Assembly: GCA_051877575.1 (NCBI GenBank)
Contig: JBJEJA010000010.1
Coordinates: 1-64,000, forward strand
Direction of reading: 5' to 3'
Origin: UBA2882 sp051877575
GTDB lineage: Bacteria; Bacillota; Clostridia; Lachnospirales; Lachnospiraceae
Length of the DNA: 64,000 nt
Made by a program: the position numbers and the translations under genes. This document shows positions 14,213 to 22,678 of the stretch, one piece after another. The notes beneath the pieces are model-generated. The model saw only the letters and a program-made list of their open reading frames with translations. It did no database searches and was not told where the DNA came from. Every line of letters starts with the position of its first letter. The stretch's first letter is position 1.

Positions 14213-16306
14213 ATGAAAACAAATTTCATTTTGGCATTTTTGGTCTTTTATCCTATTGTGGGAGCAATCATTTCCTATATCATCGGACGTTTTCACAAGG
14301 CAGCCAGAGACTATTTTGCGGACTTTGTTGTAGTCAGTGAGTTTGCCCTTGTGCTGTATCTGTTCTGCAATTTTCAAAGCAGCAGTCTGTTAAGCTGCAC
14401 GATCGAACAGTTTGCGGGATTCGGGTTGCATTTTACATTGGACGGTTTCCGCAGTGTCTATGCGCTGGTTGCGGCATTGATGTGGATGATGACTACCATA
14501 TTCTCCAAGGAATATTTCAAACATTATCATAACAGAAACCGTTATTATCTGTTTATGCTGCTGACCTTCGGTGCGACCATGGGTGTCTTTTTATCCGCAG
14601 ATCTGTATACGACTTTTATTTTCTTTGAAATGATGTCCTTTACATCTTATGTATGGGTTGCTCATGATGAAAAGAAGAGTTCCCTCAGAGCCGCAGAAAC
14701 CTATCTTGCGGTTGCCGTTATCGGTGGTATGGTCATGCTTATGGGACTGTTTTTGCTGTATCACGAACTGGGAACGTTGGAAATTGCTTCTTTGCTGAAA
14801 CTGGCAGAAGTATGTGAAAATAAGACCATGCTTTATGTGGCAGGGGCATGTATTACGGTTGGATTTGGAGCCAAAGCCGGCGCATTCCCGCTGCATATCT
14901 GGCTTCCCAAGGCGCATCCGGTTGCACCGGCGCCGGCATCGGCTTTGCTGTCCGGTATTTTGACCAAATCCGGTATTTTCGGAATGCTGGTAGTCAGCTG
15001 TAACTTATTGTATGGAGACGGAGAATGGGGAAAAGTCATTCTGTTACTTGGAACTGTTACGATGTTTGGCGGCGCGCTCTTAGCACTGTTTTCCGTAGAT
15101 TTAAAGAGAACACTTGCCTGCTCATCCATGTCCCAGATTGGATTTATCATGGTGGGCATCGGTATGCAGGGACTTTTGGGAGAAGAAAATGCGCTGGCTG
15201 CAAGAGGTACACTTCTTCATATGGTTAATCATTCACTGATTAAGCTGGTATTGTTTATGGCTGCCGGTGTTATCTTTATGAATATTCACAAGCTGAACCT
15301 GAATGAAATCAGAGGATTTGGCAGAAAGAAACCGTTGTTGAACTTTATCTTCCTCATGGGAGCGCTGGGGATCGGCGGTATTCCTCTTTGGAACGGATAT
15401 GTGAGCAAAACCCTTTTGCATGAATCTATCGTGGAATATACCAATCTTTGTGCCGAGGGTGTTGTGACGGGATTGTTTACGGTAACCGGCATGAAATGGA
15501 TTGAATGGATTTTCTTAATCAGCGGCGGTTTGACGATTGCTTATATGACCAAGCTTTATGTAGCAGTCTTTGTAGAAAAGAATGCAGACCCCAAAGAGCA
15601 GGAGCGCTTTGACGGCATGAAACAGTATATGAATGTGCCCAGTAAGATTGCGCTAACTGTCAGTGCTGTGCTTTTACCTGTCATGGGATTTATGCCCGGC
15701 ATCGTGATGGATTTTCTTGCTAACCGGGGAACCAGCCTGATGCATGCCGGTGAGTTGGAAGAAAAAATACAGTACTTTAGTTTGGGAAATTTAAAGGGAG
15801 CTTTGATTTCCATCGTGATTGGAGTCGTTCTTTACGGTCTGGTTGTGCGTCCGCTTTTGATGAGAAAAACAGAGACGGGAAGAGAGTATGTAAACAGATG
15901 GCCTTCCTGGATGGATCTGGAGAATTATTTCTATCGTCCCCTGATTATCGTACTTTGTGCAGTAGGAGGTTTCTTCTCCAGAATTTGCGACAGTCTGGTA
16001 GACGGCATTGTGGTATTGCTGCGTAAGACTGTTTACCGGGATAAACCACTGCCGTTTGAGCCCACGGAAGGAACCATGTTTACCTATCATCTGGGTACGA
16101 TTCTCAATGCCATTGAGGCTTATCTGGAGCGCAAACATCCGGATAAAAAGCACAAGCATCATGAATTTGTCCATGAACTGGCATTGCTGCAGCTGGAACT
16201 TAGAGAAAACCGGATGGTAATCAGCAGAAGCCTTTCCTTTGGTCTGATGTTGTTTTGCTTTGGATTTATTTTGACGACCATTTATTTGTTGAGTGTTTAT
16301 TGGTAG
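14213..16306 (+). CDS. Antiporter-like subunit 4, long (MrpA/NuoL-like N-terminal part)
   Basis: 697 aa. Residues 1-480 form an antiporter module with helix 5 Glu (FIFFEMMSFTSYVW), helix 7 Lys (GFGAKAGAFPLHIWLPKAHP), helix 8 Lys (SGILTKSGIFG) and helix 12 Lys (LWNGYVSKTLLHE). The last 200 residues add two or three helices and a cytosolic part with HPDKKHKHHEF and a terminal helix, like the lateral extension of NuoL. The DUF4040 part of MrpA is not attached but is the separate gene at 8132. Closes the operon before a strong terminator. Confidence 0.85.
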   Translation: MKTNFILAFLVFYPIVGAIISYIIGRFHKAARDYFADFVVVSEFALVLYLFCNFQSSSLLSCTIEQFAGFGLHFTLDGFRSVYALVAALMWMMTTIFSKEYFKHYHNRNRYYLFMLLTFGATMGVFLSADLYTTFIFFEMMSFTSYVWVAHDEKKSSLRAAETYLAVAVIGGMVMLMGLFLLYHELGTLEIASLLKLAEVCENKTMLYVAGACITVGFGAKAGAFPLHIWLPKAHPVAPAPASALLSGILTKSGIFGMLVVSCNLLYGDGEWGKVILLLGTVTMFGGALLALFSVDLKRTLACSSMSQIGFIMVGIGMQGLLGEENALAARGTLLHMVNHSLIKLVLFMAAGVIFMNIHKLNLNEIRGFGRKKPLLNFIFLMGALGIGGIPLWNGYVSKTLLHESIVEYTNLCAEGVVTGLFTVTGMKWIEWIFLISGGLTIAYMTKLYVAVFVEKNADPKEQERFDGMKQYMNVPSKIALTVSAVLLPVMGFMPGIVMDFLANRGTSLMHAGELEEKIQYFSLGNLKGALISIVIGVVLYGLVVRPLLMRKTETGREYVNRWPSWMDLENYFYRPLIIVLCAVGGFFSRICDSLVDGIVVLLRKTVYRDKPLPFEPTEGTMFTYHLGTILNAIEAYLERKHPDKKHKHHEFVHELALLQLELRENRMVISRSLSFGLMLFCFGFILTTIYLLSVYW

Positions 16307-16319
16307 GGATATTTATAAA

Positions 16320-16379
16320 ATACCCGGTTTCAAAACTCAGACTTCGTCTTCAGACAGTTGAAACCGGGTATTATTTTTG
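16320..16379 (+). terminator. Terminator of the Mrp/Mbh-like operon
   Basis: Fourteen-base perfect arms (16320-16333 and 16358-16371) with a smaller hairpin (AGAC-ttc-GTCT) in the loop, then TATTTTT. Confidence 0.85.
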
Positions 16380-16438
16380 TTCGCCATGCCGCTAAGAAAG
16401 TCACAAAACCTCGTAAAAGCCGGCGGGCAAAGATATAT

Positions 16439-17353
16439 CTAGCTCAATATTTCTTTTTCAAAAGCTTCTATTGATTCAGCTCTGGCGGCTGTTTTTGTCC
16501 AGTCTTTCAGTATTACCAAATCTTTTTCGGATGTGATTTTTTCTCTCAAAGCGTCAGAAACCTTACCGAGATCTTCTAAAAATGAAATTACTGTTTCGGC
16601 TTGAGCTTTTTGCTCACCCTCGCGTTCACCGGCGATTCTACCCTCATGTAAGCCTTCTTCGCGTCCAAGTCTGCGTTCCTGTAAAAATTCTTCCCATAAT
16701 CTCATATACTTAACACCTACTTCCGCATTTTCCTGAACACTTTTAACATTCTGCCGAAGTTGTTTTAGTCTGTCGTGATCTAAGATTAAATTCTCGTCAT
16801 TGGTATGCTCTATGTATTGCAAGAGTTGTACGAGTTCTGGGCTGACATCCTGATCATTGGTACCATGGGTATTTAAGAAAATTCTGGTAGCACCGTCGTC
16901 AAGTTTCAAATCCGGCACTTCCAAACACTGCCCCACAAAGGTATAGCGGTATAAGCCATATCCAAACAGATCAAAGGGCATAATCATAATCACAAAAAGA
17001 CGATTCAGCTTGTTAAAGTCATCTTCTCCAGGTGGTAGTAACTTGCTGTCAATCATCGCCTGATAATATCGGGTACGTTTGGGAAGATTACAGGTATTCT
17101 TTCCCTGGACTTCTGTATCGTAGATGGTTCCCTCATTATCTTTTGCCCAGACATCTACCTTGGCATAGCGGTAGAGCTCAGATCTTCGGATTTCTTTTTC
17201 TGTTTGTGGGAGTTCTTTGAGAATAATGTCGTCGTCGAAAATGATATCCAGTACAATTTTCAGATTTTCGGGATTTTCCATAGTCTCATCAAACAGAAAG
17301 CGATGTAAAAGTGTTAATTGCTGTAATGATTTCTTTGGTTCCAGTTGTTCCAT
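16439..17353 (-). CDS. Rpn-type PD-(D/E)XK nuclease (recombination-promoting nuclease / putative transposase family)
   Basis: 304 aa. After an N-terminal helical part, residues about 45-85 carry the PD-(D/E)XK core: KVDVWAKDNEGTIYDTEVQ, with the Asp and the E-x-Q of this family. A long charged coiled-coil follows, including the family's low-complexity REEGLHEGRIAGEREGEQKA stretch near 235-254. GAAAGGAGATACCAT precedes the ATG on the minus strand. Rpn proteins are DNA endonucleases that raise recombination in Escherichia coli; many copies are scattered singly in clostridial genomes. No inverted repeats or target duplications were seen around it, so it does not look like a mobile element itself. 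Confidence 0.88.
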   Translation of the reverse strand: MEQLEPKKSLQQLTLLHRFLFDETMENPENLKIVLDIIFDDDIILKELPQTEKEIRRSELYRYAKVDVWAKDNEGTIYDTEVQGKNTCNLPKRTRYYQAMIDSKLLPPGEDDFNKLNRLFVIMIMPFDLFGYGLYRYTFVGQCLEVPDLKLDDGATRIFLNTHGTNDQDVSPELVQLLQYIEHTNDENLILDHDRLKQLRQNVKSVQENAEVGVKYMRLWEEFLQERRLGREEGLHEGRIAGEREGEQKAQAETVISFLEDLGKVSDALREKITSEKDLVILKDWTKTAARAESIEAFEKEILS

Positions 17354-17469
17354 ATGGTATCTCCTTTCGTATGTAAAAGAGATACTGTATAGAACTATGA
17401 TATGAATAGTATATCAGCAGAATCAATGAAAAGCAATAACTCTTTTACGATATTTAGTTATAAAATGTG

Positions 17470-17505
17470 GAATTCTTCGACCGAACGGTCTGAAATAAAG
17501 AATTT
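17470..17505. repeat. Interrupted palindrome in the spacer before the HAD gene
   Basis: GACCG-aa-CGGTC (17479-17490) nested in AATTCTT (17471-17477)/AAGAATT (17498-17504). The inner hairpin resembles GACC-gaaa-GGTC at 1688-1699. Function unknown. Confidence 0.4.
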
Positions 17506-17573
17506 CAAGATAAACACAGTATATAGTAAACAATAAAAATTGGCAAGATAAAAATGAAGGAGTTGATTAGTAC

Positions 17574-17600
17574 TTGACAAAAAATAAAAAACATTATAAC
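17574..17600 (+). promoter_or_regulatory. Promoter of the HAD-ROK-MFS operon
   Basis: TTGACA (17574-17579), 15-base spacer, TATAAC (17595-17600), about 80 bases before the first start codon. Spacing is short, so it may need activation. Confidence 0.5.
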
Positions 17601-17678
17601 TTATTAAAGAAACTTAAATAAGTGCATTTAAAAAGTGAATTGTGAAAAAAGTAAGTTAAGAAGAAAGTAGGAAACATA

Positions 17679-18338
17679 ATGGGTATCAGTGCTGTTATAT
17701 TTGATATGGATGGTGTCATTTTTGATTCAGAACGATTGGTTATTGAATGCTGGAAGGTTGTGGCAGACAAATATGGAATTGAAAATATTGAAGATGCATG
17801 TTTTGAGTGTCTTGGTATCAATGCCGCATTGACGGAAGAGTTAATGAAAAAAAGGTATGGTGAGGCATTCCCTTACGATGAGTATAAAAAAGAAATGTCA
17901 GCCATTTTTCATAGCCGGGCTGCAGGAGGTAAACTGCCACAAAAGAAAGGAATTAAAGAACTGCTGACTTTTTTAAAAGAAAACCATATTCCGACAGCGG
18001 TAGCTTCTTCCACAAGAAGAGAAGTGGTTATAAGAGAATTGGAGGAAGGCGGTTTGCTTCCGTATTTTGACAAAGTGATTTGTGGGGATATGGTAGAGCG
18101 CAGTAAGCCGGAACCGGATATTTTTTTGAAGGCATGTGAGAGCCTTTCGATAGATGCCACAGAAGCATATGCCATTGAAGATTCTTACAATGGAATTCGT
18201 GCAGCATTTCGTGCCGGAATGAAACCGATTATGGTTCCTGATCTGGCAGAACCTACAGAAGAAATGGAAAAGCTTGCTTGTTGCATTTTGCCATCATTAT
18301 TTGAGGTGATGGCATATTTAAAAGGGAGAAGCCTATGA
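17679..18338 (+). CDS. HAD-superfamily phosphatase, beta-phosphoglucomutase-like
   Basis: 219 aa. HAD motifs: FDMDGVIFDSE at residues 8-18 (nucleophile Asp and acid/base Asp), SSTRRE near 109 (motif II Ser/Thr), SKPEPDIF near 146 (motif III Lys) and IEDSYNGIRAA near 167 (motif IV). The cap is the four-helix type of PGMB-like enzymes. It is a close relative of the C-terminal half of the fusion protein at 43663-45012. The ROK gene begins at its stop (ATGA overlap) and an MFS gene follows, so a sugar-phosphate phosphatase or mutase is likely. Substrate not determinable. Confidence 0.88.
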   Translation: MGISAVIFDMDGVIFDSERLVIECWKVVADKYGIENIEDACFECLGINAALTEELMKKRYGEAFPYDEYKKEMSAIFHSRAAGGKLPQKKGIKELLTFLKENHIPTAVASSTRREVVIRELEEGGLLPYFDKVICGDMVERSKPEPDIFLKACESLSIDATEAYAIEDSYNGIRAAFRAGMKPIMVPDLAEPTEEMEKLACCILPSLFEVMAYLKGRSL

Positions 18339-19336
18339 AAAATCTGATTAAAGAGAAGAATCTGCAAAAACTACGTAAAGCTCTTCGACAGGAGAAAACA
18401 GCAACAAAATCCAGATTGGCAGAGTTAACAGGTATTAGTGTTGTTACAATACAATCCCTGTTACAGATTTTGATAGAAAACGGAGAGGCAAAAGAGGATG
18501 AAATTGTACAGCCCCAATTAGGAAGACCGGCAGTATCTTACCGGTTTTGTGAGTGCGCAGAGCTCATGCTTGTGATTTTTTTGTTAGAGAAGGATAAGAA
18601 AGATACAGCAGTCTTTTCCGTTGTAAATCTTTATGGTGAGGTAATTGAAGAATTTGAAAAACAGTATTCACTGATAGAAACGAACTGTTTTGATGGGGAA
18701 ATCGAAATAATTCTTAGTAAATATCCGGGAAAAGCAAAAAAAACAGCAGTATCTCTCATTGCAGTAGGATTTCCGGGAATAGAGCATAATGGACAGATTC
18801 TGTTCAGTGATTATGAAAAATTGAGAAATGTGGATTTTGCAGGATATCTGGAGAAAACATATCAGATTCCGGTTATTCTTGAGAATGATATTAATGCATC
18901 CGTATATGGTTATGCGTCTGCAAACGGATATAAGGATGAGATTGTGGCAGGTATTTATATGCCTTCCAAATATCCGCCGGGAGCAGGGATTTGTATGAAT
19001 GGAAAAATCGTAAAAGGAAAAAACGGACTTGCAGGAGAAATTGCAAATTTGCCGCTACATATTGATTGGGAGAATTTTGATTACGAAAAAGAGGCGGTGG
19101 ATTGTTATTTGATACAGACAATCCGTATTATTTCCTGCCTTTACAATCCCACTGCTATTGTCCTTTATGATGAGAGAAAAGGGCGTGAAGAAATTCCGGA
19201 TAAGGTTGCAGAGCAGATGAAAACGAAAGCAGAAAGGCTGATGCTGCCTTGTATTGTTACAGAAGAAAGTATGAAGGATGATTTTAGAAACGGCATGATA
19301 AGGCTGGCTTTGTCAAAAGTTTTAGAGGAGGAATAA
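18335..19336 (+). CDS. ROK family transcriptional regulator
   Basis: 333 aa. Residues about 5-70 form a winged helix-turn-helix (ATKSRLAELTGISVVTIQSL) followed by LGRPAVSY, the usual link in XylR/NagC-type ROK repressors. The ROK body follows; the sugar-kinase glycine motif is degenerate and the C-x-C-G-x-x-G-C-x-E zinc motif is absent (NGLAGEIANL only), so it is probably a sugar-responsive repressor with a shortened or altered effector site, not a kinase. It overlaps the HAD gene by four bases and precedes the MFS gene by four. Confidence 0.85.
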   Translation: MKNLIKEKNLQKLRKALRQEKTATKSRLAELTGISVVTIQSLLQILIENGEAKEDEIVQPQLGRPAVSYRFCECAELMLVIFLLEKDKKDTAVFSVVNLYGEVIEEFEKQYSLIETNCFDGEIEIILSKYPGKAKKTAVSLIAVGFPGIEHNGQILFSDYEKLRNVDFAGYLEKTYQIPVILENDINASVYGYASANGYKDEIVAGIYMPSKYPPGAGICMNGKIVKGKNGLAGEIANLPLHIDWENFDYEKEAVDCYLIQTIRIISCLYNPTAIVLYDERKGREEIPDKVAEQMKTKAERLMLPCIVTEESMKDDFRNGMIRLALSKVLEEE

Positions 19337-19340
19337 GGAT

Positions 19341-20504
19341 ATGTATTCCATTTTGTTAGCGATTATTTATCTGGCATTTATTAGTCTGGGGCTGCCGGAT
19401 TCTATTTTGGGAGCGGCATGGCCCAGTATGCAGCCGCAGCTGGGAGTGCCGGTTTCTTATGCCGGCGGGATTTCCGTCATTATTGCCGGAGGAACCATTA
19501 TCTCCAGCTTGTTTAGCAATTATCTGATTCATAAGTTGGGAACGGGAAAGGTAACGGCAATCAGCGTTTTAATGACGGCAGTTGCTTTGTTCGGGTTTTC
19601 ATTATCAGGTTCGTATTGGCAACTTTGCCTGTGGGGTATTCCTTATGGGCTGGGTGCGGGCAGCGTAGATGCTGCGCTCAATAATTTCGTGGCATTGCAT
19701 TATAAGGCAAAGCATATGAGCTGGCTTCATTGCTTTTGGGGGATCGGTGCAACGGCGGGGCCTTATATCATGGGCTTTGTTCTGACAAAAGGTATGAGCT
19801 GGAATACAGGGTATCGTACCATATCCGTTATGCAGATGGTATTGACGGCAGTACTGATTTTTACTTTGCCGTTGTGGAGAGAAAAAAGCGACCGGGCGGA
19901 AACGGAAGAGAACAAACAAAAGCCTCTTTCTTTGCCCGAGGTAATCGGATTGCCGGGGGCAAAAAATGTACTGATCGGTTTCTTCTGTTATTGTTCTTTA
20001 GAGGCAACGGCAGGACTGTGGGCTTCCAGTTATATGGTTTTAAACAGGGGGATTTCTGCAGAAACGGCAGCGAAGTGGGCATCACTTTTTTATCTGGGAA
20101 TTACCTTGGGACGATTGATCTGTGGATTTTTGACAATGAAGGTCAATGACAGAAATATGATTCGCTTAGGACAGATCATCATTGCCTGCGGAATTGTTCT
20201 TTTGCTTCTTCCGCTCGGAAATGAAGCTGCGTTTCTGGGACTGATCATGACGGGATTGGGTTGTGCGCCTGTTTATCCAAGTCTGATCCATGCAACGCCG
20301 GATACCTTCGGAGCGGGGGTGTCTCAATCGGTCATCGGAGTGCAGATGGCAAGTGCCTATGTGGGGACGACCTTTATGCCGCCCTTATTCGGAATGCTGG
20401 CGGATGCGGTCGGAATTGGATGTTATCCGATATTTCTGGCGGTGTTTCTGGCACTGATGGTCGTGATGTTGGAAGGATTGAACAGGACAGTGTTAAAAAG
20501 TTGA
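19341..20504 (+). CDS. MFS transporter, probably for a sugar
   Basis: 387 aa with 12 hydrophobic segments in two halves and a central cytosolic loop (REKSDRAETEENKQK, near 176-190). The start (AIIYLAFISLGLPDSILGAA) and the LHCFWGIGATAGPYI motif near 130 are typical of the FucP/YfmO-like MFS group found beside ROK regulators. GAGGAGGAATAAGG is the ribosome site. Last gene of the HAD-ROK-MFS operon: import of a sugar with regulator and phosphatase is the inferred pathway. Confidence 0.85.
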   Translation: MYSILLAIIYLAFISLGLPDSILGAAWPSMQPQLGVPVSYAGGISVIIAGGTIISSLFSNYLIHKLGTGKVTAISVLMTAVALFGFSLSGSYWQLCLWGIPYGLGAGSVDAALNNFVALHYKAKHMSWLHCFWGIGATAGPYIMGFVLTKGMSWNTGYRTISVMQMVLTAVLIFTLPLWREKSDRAETEENKQKPLSLPEVIGLPGAKNVLIGFFCYCSLEATAGLWASSYMVLNRGISAETAAKWASLFYLGITLGRLICGFLTMKVNDRNMIRLGQIIIACGIVLLLLPLGNEAAFLGLIMTGLGCAPVYPSLIHATPDTFGAGVSQSVIGVQMASAYVGTTFMPPLFGMLADAVGIGCYPIFLAVFLALMVVMLEGLNRTVLKS

Positions 20505-20532
20505 ACAGGGCAATGTTAAAAATGAAATAATA

Positions 20533-20562
20533 TTTACAGCAAATGCCGGAATGAATTATACT
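20533..20562 (+). promoter_or_regulatory. Promoter of the SUFU-domain gene
   Basis: TTTACA (20533-20538), 18 bases, TATACT (20557-20562), 36 bases before the start codon. Confidence 0.55.
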
Positions 20563-20597
20563 ATGGATAAAAGATCACGATCAAAGGAGACAGAAGG

Positions 20598-21233
20598 ATG
20601 GGAGATTTTCAGAAAAAAGATGATATCGATGCACCCGGATGGGATGCCATAGTGGCGGCCATTGATAAGTTATACAACAATAAAGTGAAGGAGATTGAAC
20701 ATTTTGGAGTCATCCAGCCATGGAGATTTGGCGGAAACGATCCGTTGGACGGTATCAGTATTCTGGATGGTGGAGATTATTTTCACTTTGTGACTTTCGG
20801 GCTTTCCGAATTATATGAAAAGGAAACGGACGATCCGGAATACAGCGGCTTTGGTTTTGAACTGACGATTAAGCTGAAAAAGTCCGGTGTAAAAGATGAA
20901 GATGCGGAATTCCGTTGTATGGCGGGAATTCTGCAGGCTGTGGCAAGGATTTCCTACAAGCAGGGAGAAATTTTTGCTCCCGGCGAGTACATCTATACCG
21001 GGCAGGATAAGGGAATGGATGTGGATCAGAAATCCCGGATCACCGGATTTATTACCAAAGAAGATGAAATGGGCACCATCGATACACCGAACGGCAAGGT
21101 ACAGTTTGTACAGTTGATCGGTGCTACGGATGCAGAACTTAGAATGTTGGTTGATAAGAAAATGACGGTTTCGGAGCTTGCAGAAAAAATCGGGACCGAT
21201 CTGACAGATTACGGAAGAGAATCGGTCATATAA
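20598..21233 (+). CDS. SUFU (suppressor of fused) domain protein
   Basis: 211 aa. The SUFU-like pattern runs through most of the length: PGWDAIVAAIDKLY near 13, DPLDGISILDGGDYFHFVTF near 49-68, then the SELYEKE and FGFELTIKLK strands near 72-96. Bacterial SUFU-like proteins are small cytosolic proteins, often immunity proteins in polymorphic-toxin systems, but many are free-standing with unknown role. No toxin gene is adjacent here. AAAGGAGACAGAAGG precedes the ATG. Own promoter and terminator make it monocistronic. Confidence 0.85.
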   Translation: MGDFQKKDDIDAPGWDAIVAAIDKLYNNKVKEIEHFGVIQPWRFGGNDPLDGISILDGGDYFHFVTFGLSELYEKETDDPEYSGFGFELTIKLKKSGVKDEDAEFRCMAGILQAVARISYKQGEIFAPGEYIYTGQDKGMDVDQKSRITGFITKEDEMGTIDTPNGKVQFVQLIGATDAELRMLVDKKMTVSELAEKIGTDLTDYGRESVI

Positions 21234-21253
21234 TTCCATAACAAAGATACTTT

Positions 21254-21297
21254 CCCTCCGGGCGCAAATGATAACCGGAGGGGCTTTCACTTTTTAT
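21254..21297 (+). terminator. Terminator of the SUFU gene
   Basis: CCCTCCGG (21254-21261) pairs with CCGGAGGG (21275-21282), followed by CTTTCACTTTTT. It reaches into the end of the convergent gene. Confidence 0.7.
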
Positions 21298-21691
21298 GAT
21301 CATATTCATCCTCATGCGCTTCCAGATAATAAAATACTCTGGCGAGAAACTGTGAATTTGTGGGAAGACCCGTTTCGGAACTGATGCTGTTCAAAAACAG
21401 GTTGTGTACAAAATCATTTTTATTTTGGGAGCATCCGGCATGAATGGCATGACGGATTGCCCTTTCTACTCTGCCGGGAGTGGTATTATATTTTCGCGCT
21501 ATCATGACGTACAGACATTTGGTGACCTGATACATGTATTCGTGGTTTTCCTTGATCAGCTTTTCGGCATAGACGGTATATTGGAAGCCTTGCAGATTTG
21601 CGGGAATTCCGATTTGCAGGAGTACATTCTGAATGTACTCATCGGAAAAAGAATCTTCTTTGTTGAGGCTTGCCGAATTTGGGTTTTTCAT
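21287..21691 (-). CDS. Stand-alone Spo0A C-terminal (DNA-binding) domain protein
   Basis: 134 aa. Residues about 18-125 match the Spo0A DNA-binding domain: IGIPANLQGFQYTVYAEKLI near 28-47, TKCLYVMIARKYNTTPGRVERAIRHAIHAG near 63-92 (recognition helix included), and PTNSQFLARVFYYLE near 110. The receiver domain of Spo0A, with its phosphorylated Asp, is absent; only a 17-residue polar tail precedes the domain. It cannot be switched by phosphorelay in the usual way, so it may compete for 0A boxes or act constitutively (inference). It is divergent from the HTH gene at 21841. Confidence 0.88.
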   Translation of the reverse strand: MKNPNSASLNKEDSFSDEYIQNVLLQIGIPANLQGFQYTVYAEKLIKENHEYMYQVTKCLYVMIARKYNTTPGRVERAIRHAIHAGCSQNKNDFVHNLFLNSISSETGLPTNSQFLARVFYYLEAHEDEYDHKK

Positions 21692-21756
21692 GATTTTCTC
21701 CTTGTGTTGAAATTGTGACTGAAATTTAATGTTGCGTTAAGATTTTATTCCAAATA

Positions 21757-21785
21757 TTGACATTTTCCTATATTATGAATAACAT
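21757..21785 (+). promoter_or_regulatory. Promoter of the HTH/S24-like regulator
   Basis: TTGACA (21757-21762), 17 bases, TAACAT (21780-21785). Confidence 0.6.
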
Positions 21786-21813
21786 TTTTTTGAGGAAAAA
21801 AGTAATTGTTTTG

Positions 21814-21827
21814 TGTCATGCATGACA
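21814..21827. promoter_or_regulatory. Perfect 14-base palindrome, probable autoregulatory operator
   Basis: TGTCATG-CATGACA lies between the promoter and the ribosome site of the HTH gene, where a bound repressor would block transcription. Confidence 0.55.
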
Positions 21828-21840
21828 AGGAAGTGGTAAT

Positions 21841-22527
21841 ATGTTGAGCACAATTTTAAAAGAACTTTTGAACGAACGGCATATGACGCTGCAAGAGCTG
21901 GCGGATGCTGCGGGGATCCCCATGGAGACTATGAGGAATATTTATTATAATAAGGTCCGGGATCCTAAAGTATCAACGATGATAGCGATTTCAAAGACAT
22001 TAAATGTTTCGGTAAATTATCTGATGAGCGAGGAAATTTTTAATGAGGAAGAGACTGCTATCATAAAGAATTACAGAAAATGTGGGATACACGGGAAAAG
22101 CATCATTGAGCTGGTGGCAAAATATGAATCGAACATATCCAAAACAGAACGGGATACATTGGAGAAACATAAGGTTCCGTGTCTGATTCCCATTGGGAAG
22201 GTCTATGACGGCATTGTATATAACAGTTGTGAGGTGGTAGATGTATATACTGTTTTGCCGGAGGCATATCTGGCGGTAGAGATTACAACGAATTTTTTTG
22301 CGCCGACTTATTGTAAGGGCGATCGTATATTGCTGGAAAACCGCTTCCCGGCAAATGGAGAGCGTGCCGTATTTGCAAAGGACAACAGAGCTTATTGCAG
22401 GAAATATGTGGAAACGGACGGAAAATATGTTTTAGAATGTCTGAACGGCAGAGGAGAGGATATGGTTCTGCAGCGTATGAATGAAGTAGAGTGTATCGGG
22501 ACATGTATCGGACTCATCAGAGAGTAG
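21841..22527 (+). CDS. Cro/CI-type HTH regulator with LexA-like (S24) C-terminal domain
   Basis: 228 aa. HTH at residues about 5-60 (MTLQELADAAGIPMETMRNI), then a helical linker, then an S24/LexA-like beta domain from about 110: FAPTYCKGDRILLENRFP and GERAVFAKDNRAYCRKY. The expected catalytic Ser region reads APTYCKGD, with no Ser in the usual FxPxIxxGD position (usual S before M), so self-cleavage is doubtful. AAGGAAGTGG precedes the ATG and overlaps the palindromic operator. Phage-repressor-like regulators of this kind also serve as host stress regulators. Confidence 0.82.
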   Translation: MLSTILKELLNERHMTLQELADAAGIPMETMRNIYYNKVRDPKVSTMIAISKTLNVSVNYLMSEEIFNEEETAIIKNYRKCGIHGKSIIELVAKYESNISKTERDTLEKHKVPCLIPIGKVYDGIVYNSCEVVDVYTVLPEAYLAVEITTNFFAPTYCKGDRILLENRFPANGERAVFAKDNRAYCRKYVETDGKYVLECLNGRGEDMVLQRMNEVECIGTCIGLIRE

Positions 22528-22678
22528 GCGGTAAAAGAGAAGCGATACGGGATTTCTTTTTATCCTTCTCAAAATCTCCGAAACATGATATAGTTAGCTA
22601 TGGTTTTATTTTGCTTATATGTATAAGGCCATGGGGAGAATTATATGGTAGTAATTGGGAGAAAAAGGAGGAATTATT

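Noticed and set aside
16439..17353. Rpn gene as an insertion sequence
   Set aside because: No terminal inverted repeats or target duplications flank it; the family is not a true IS transposase.
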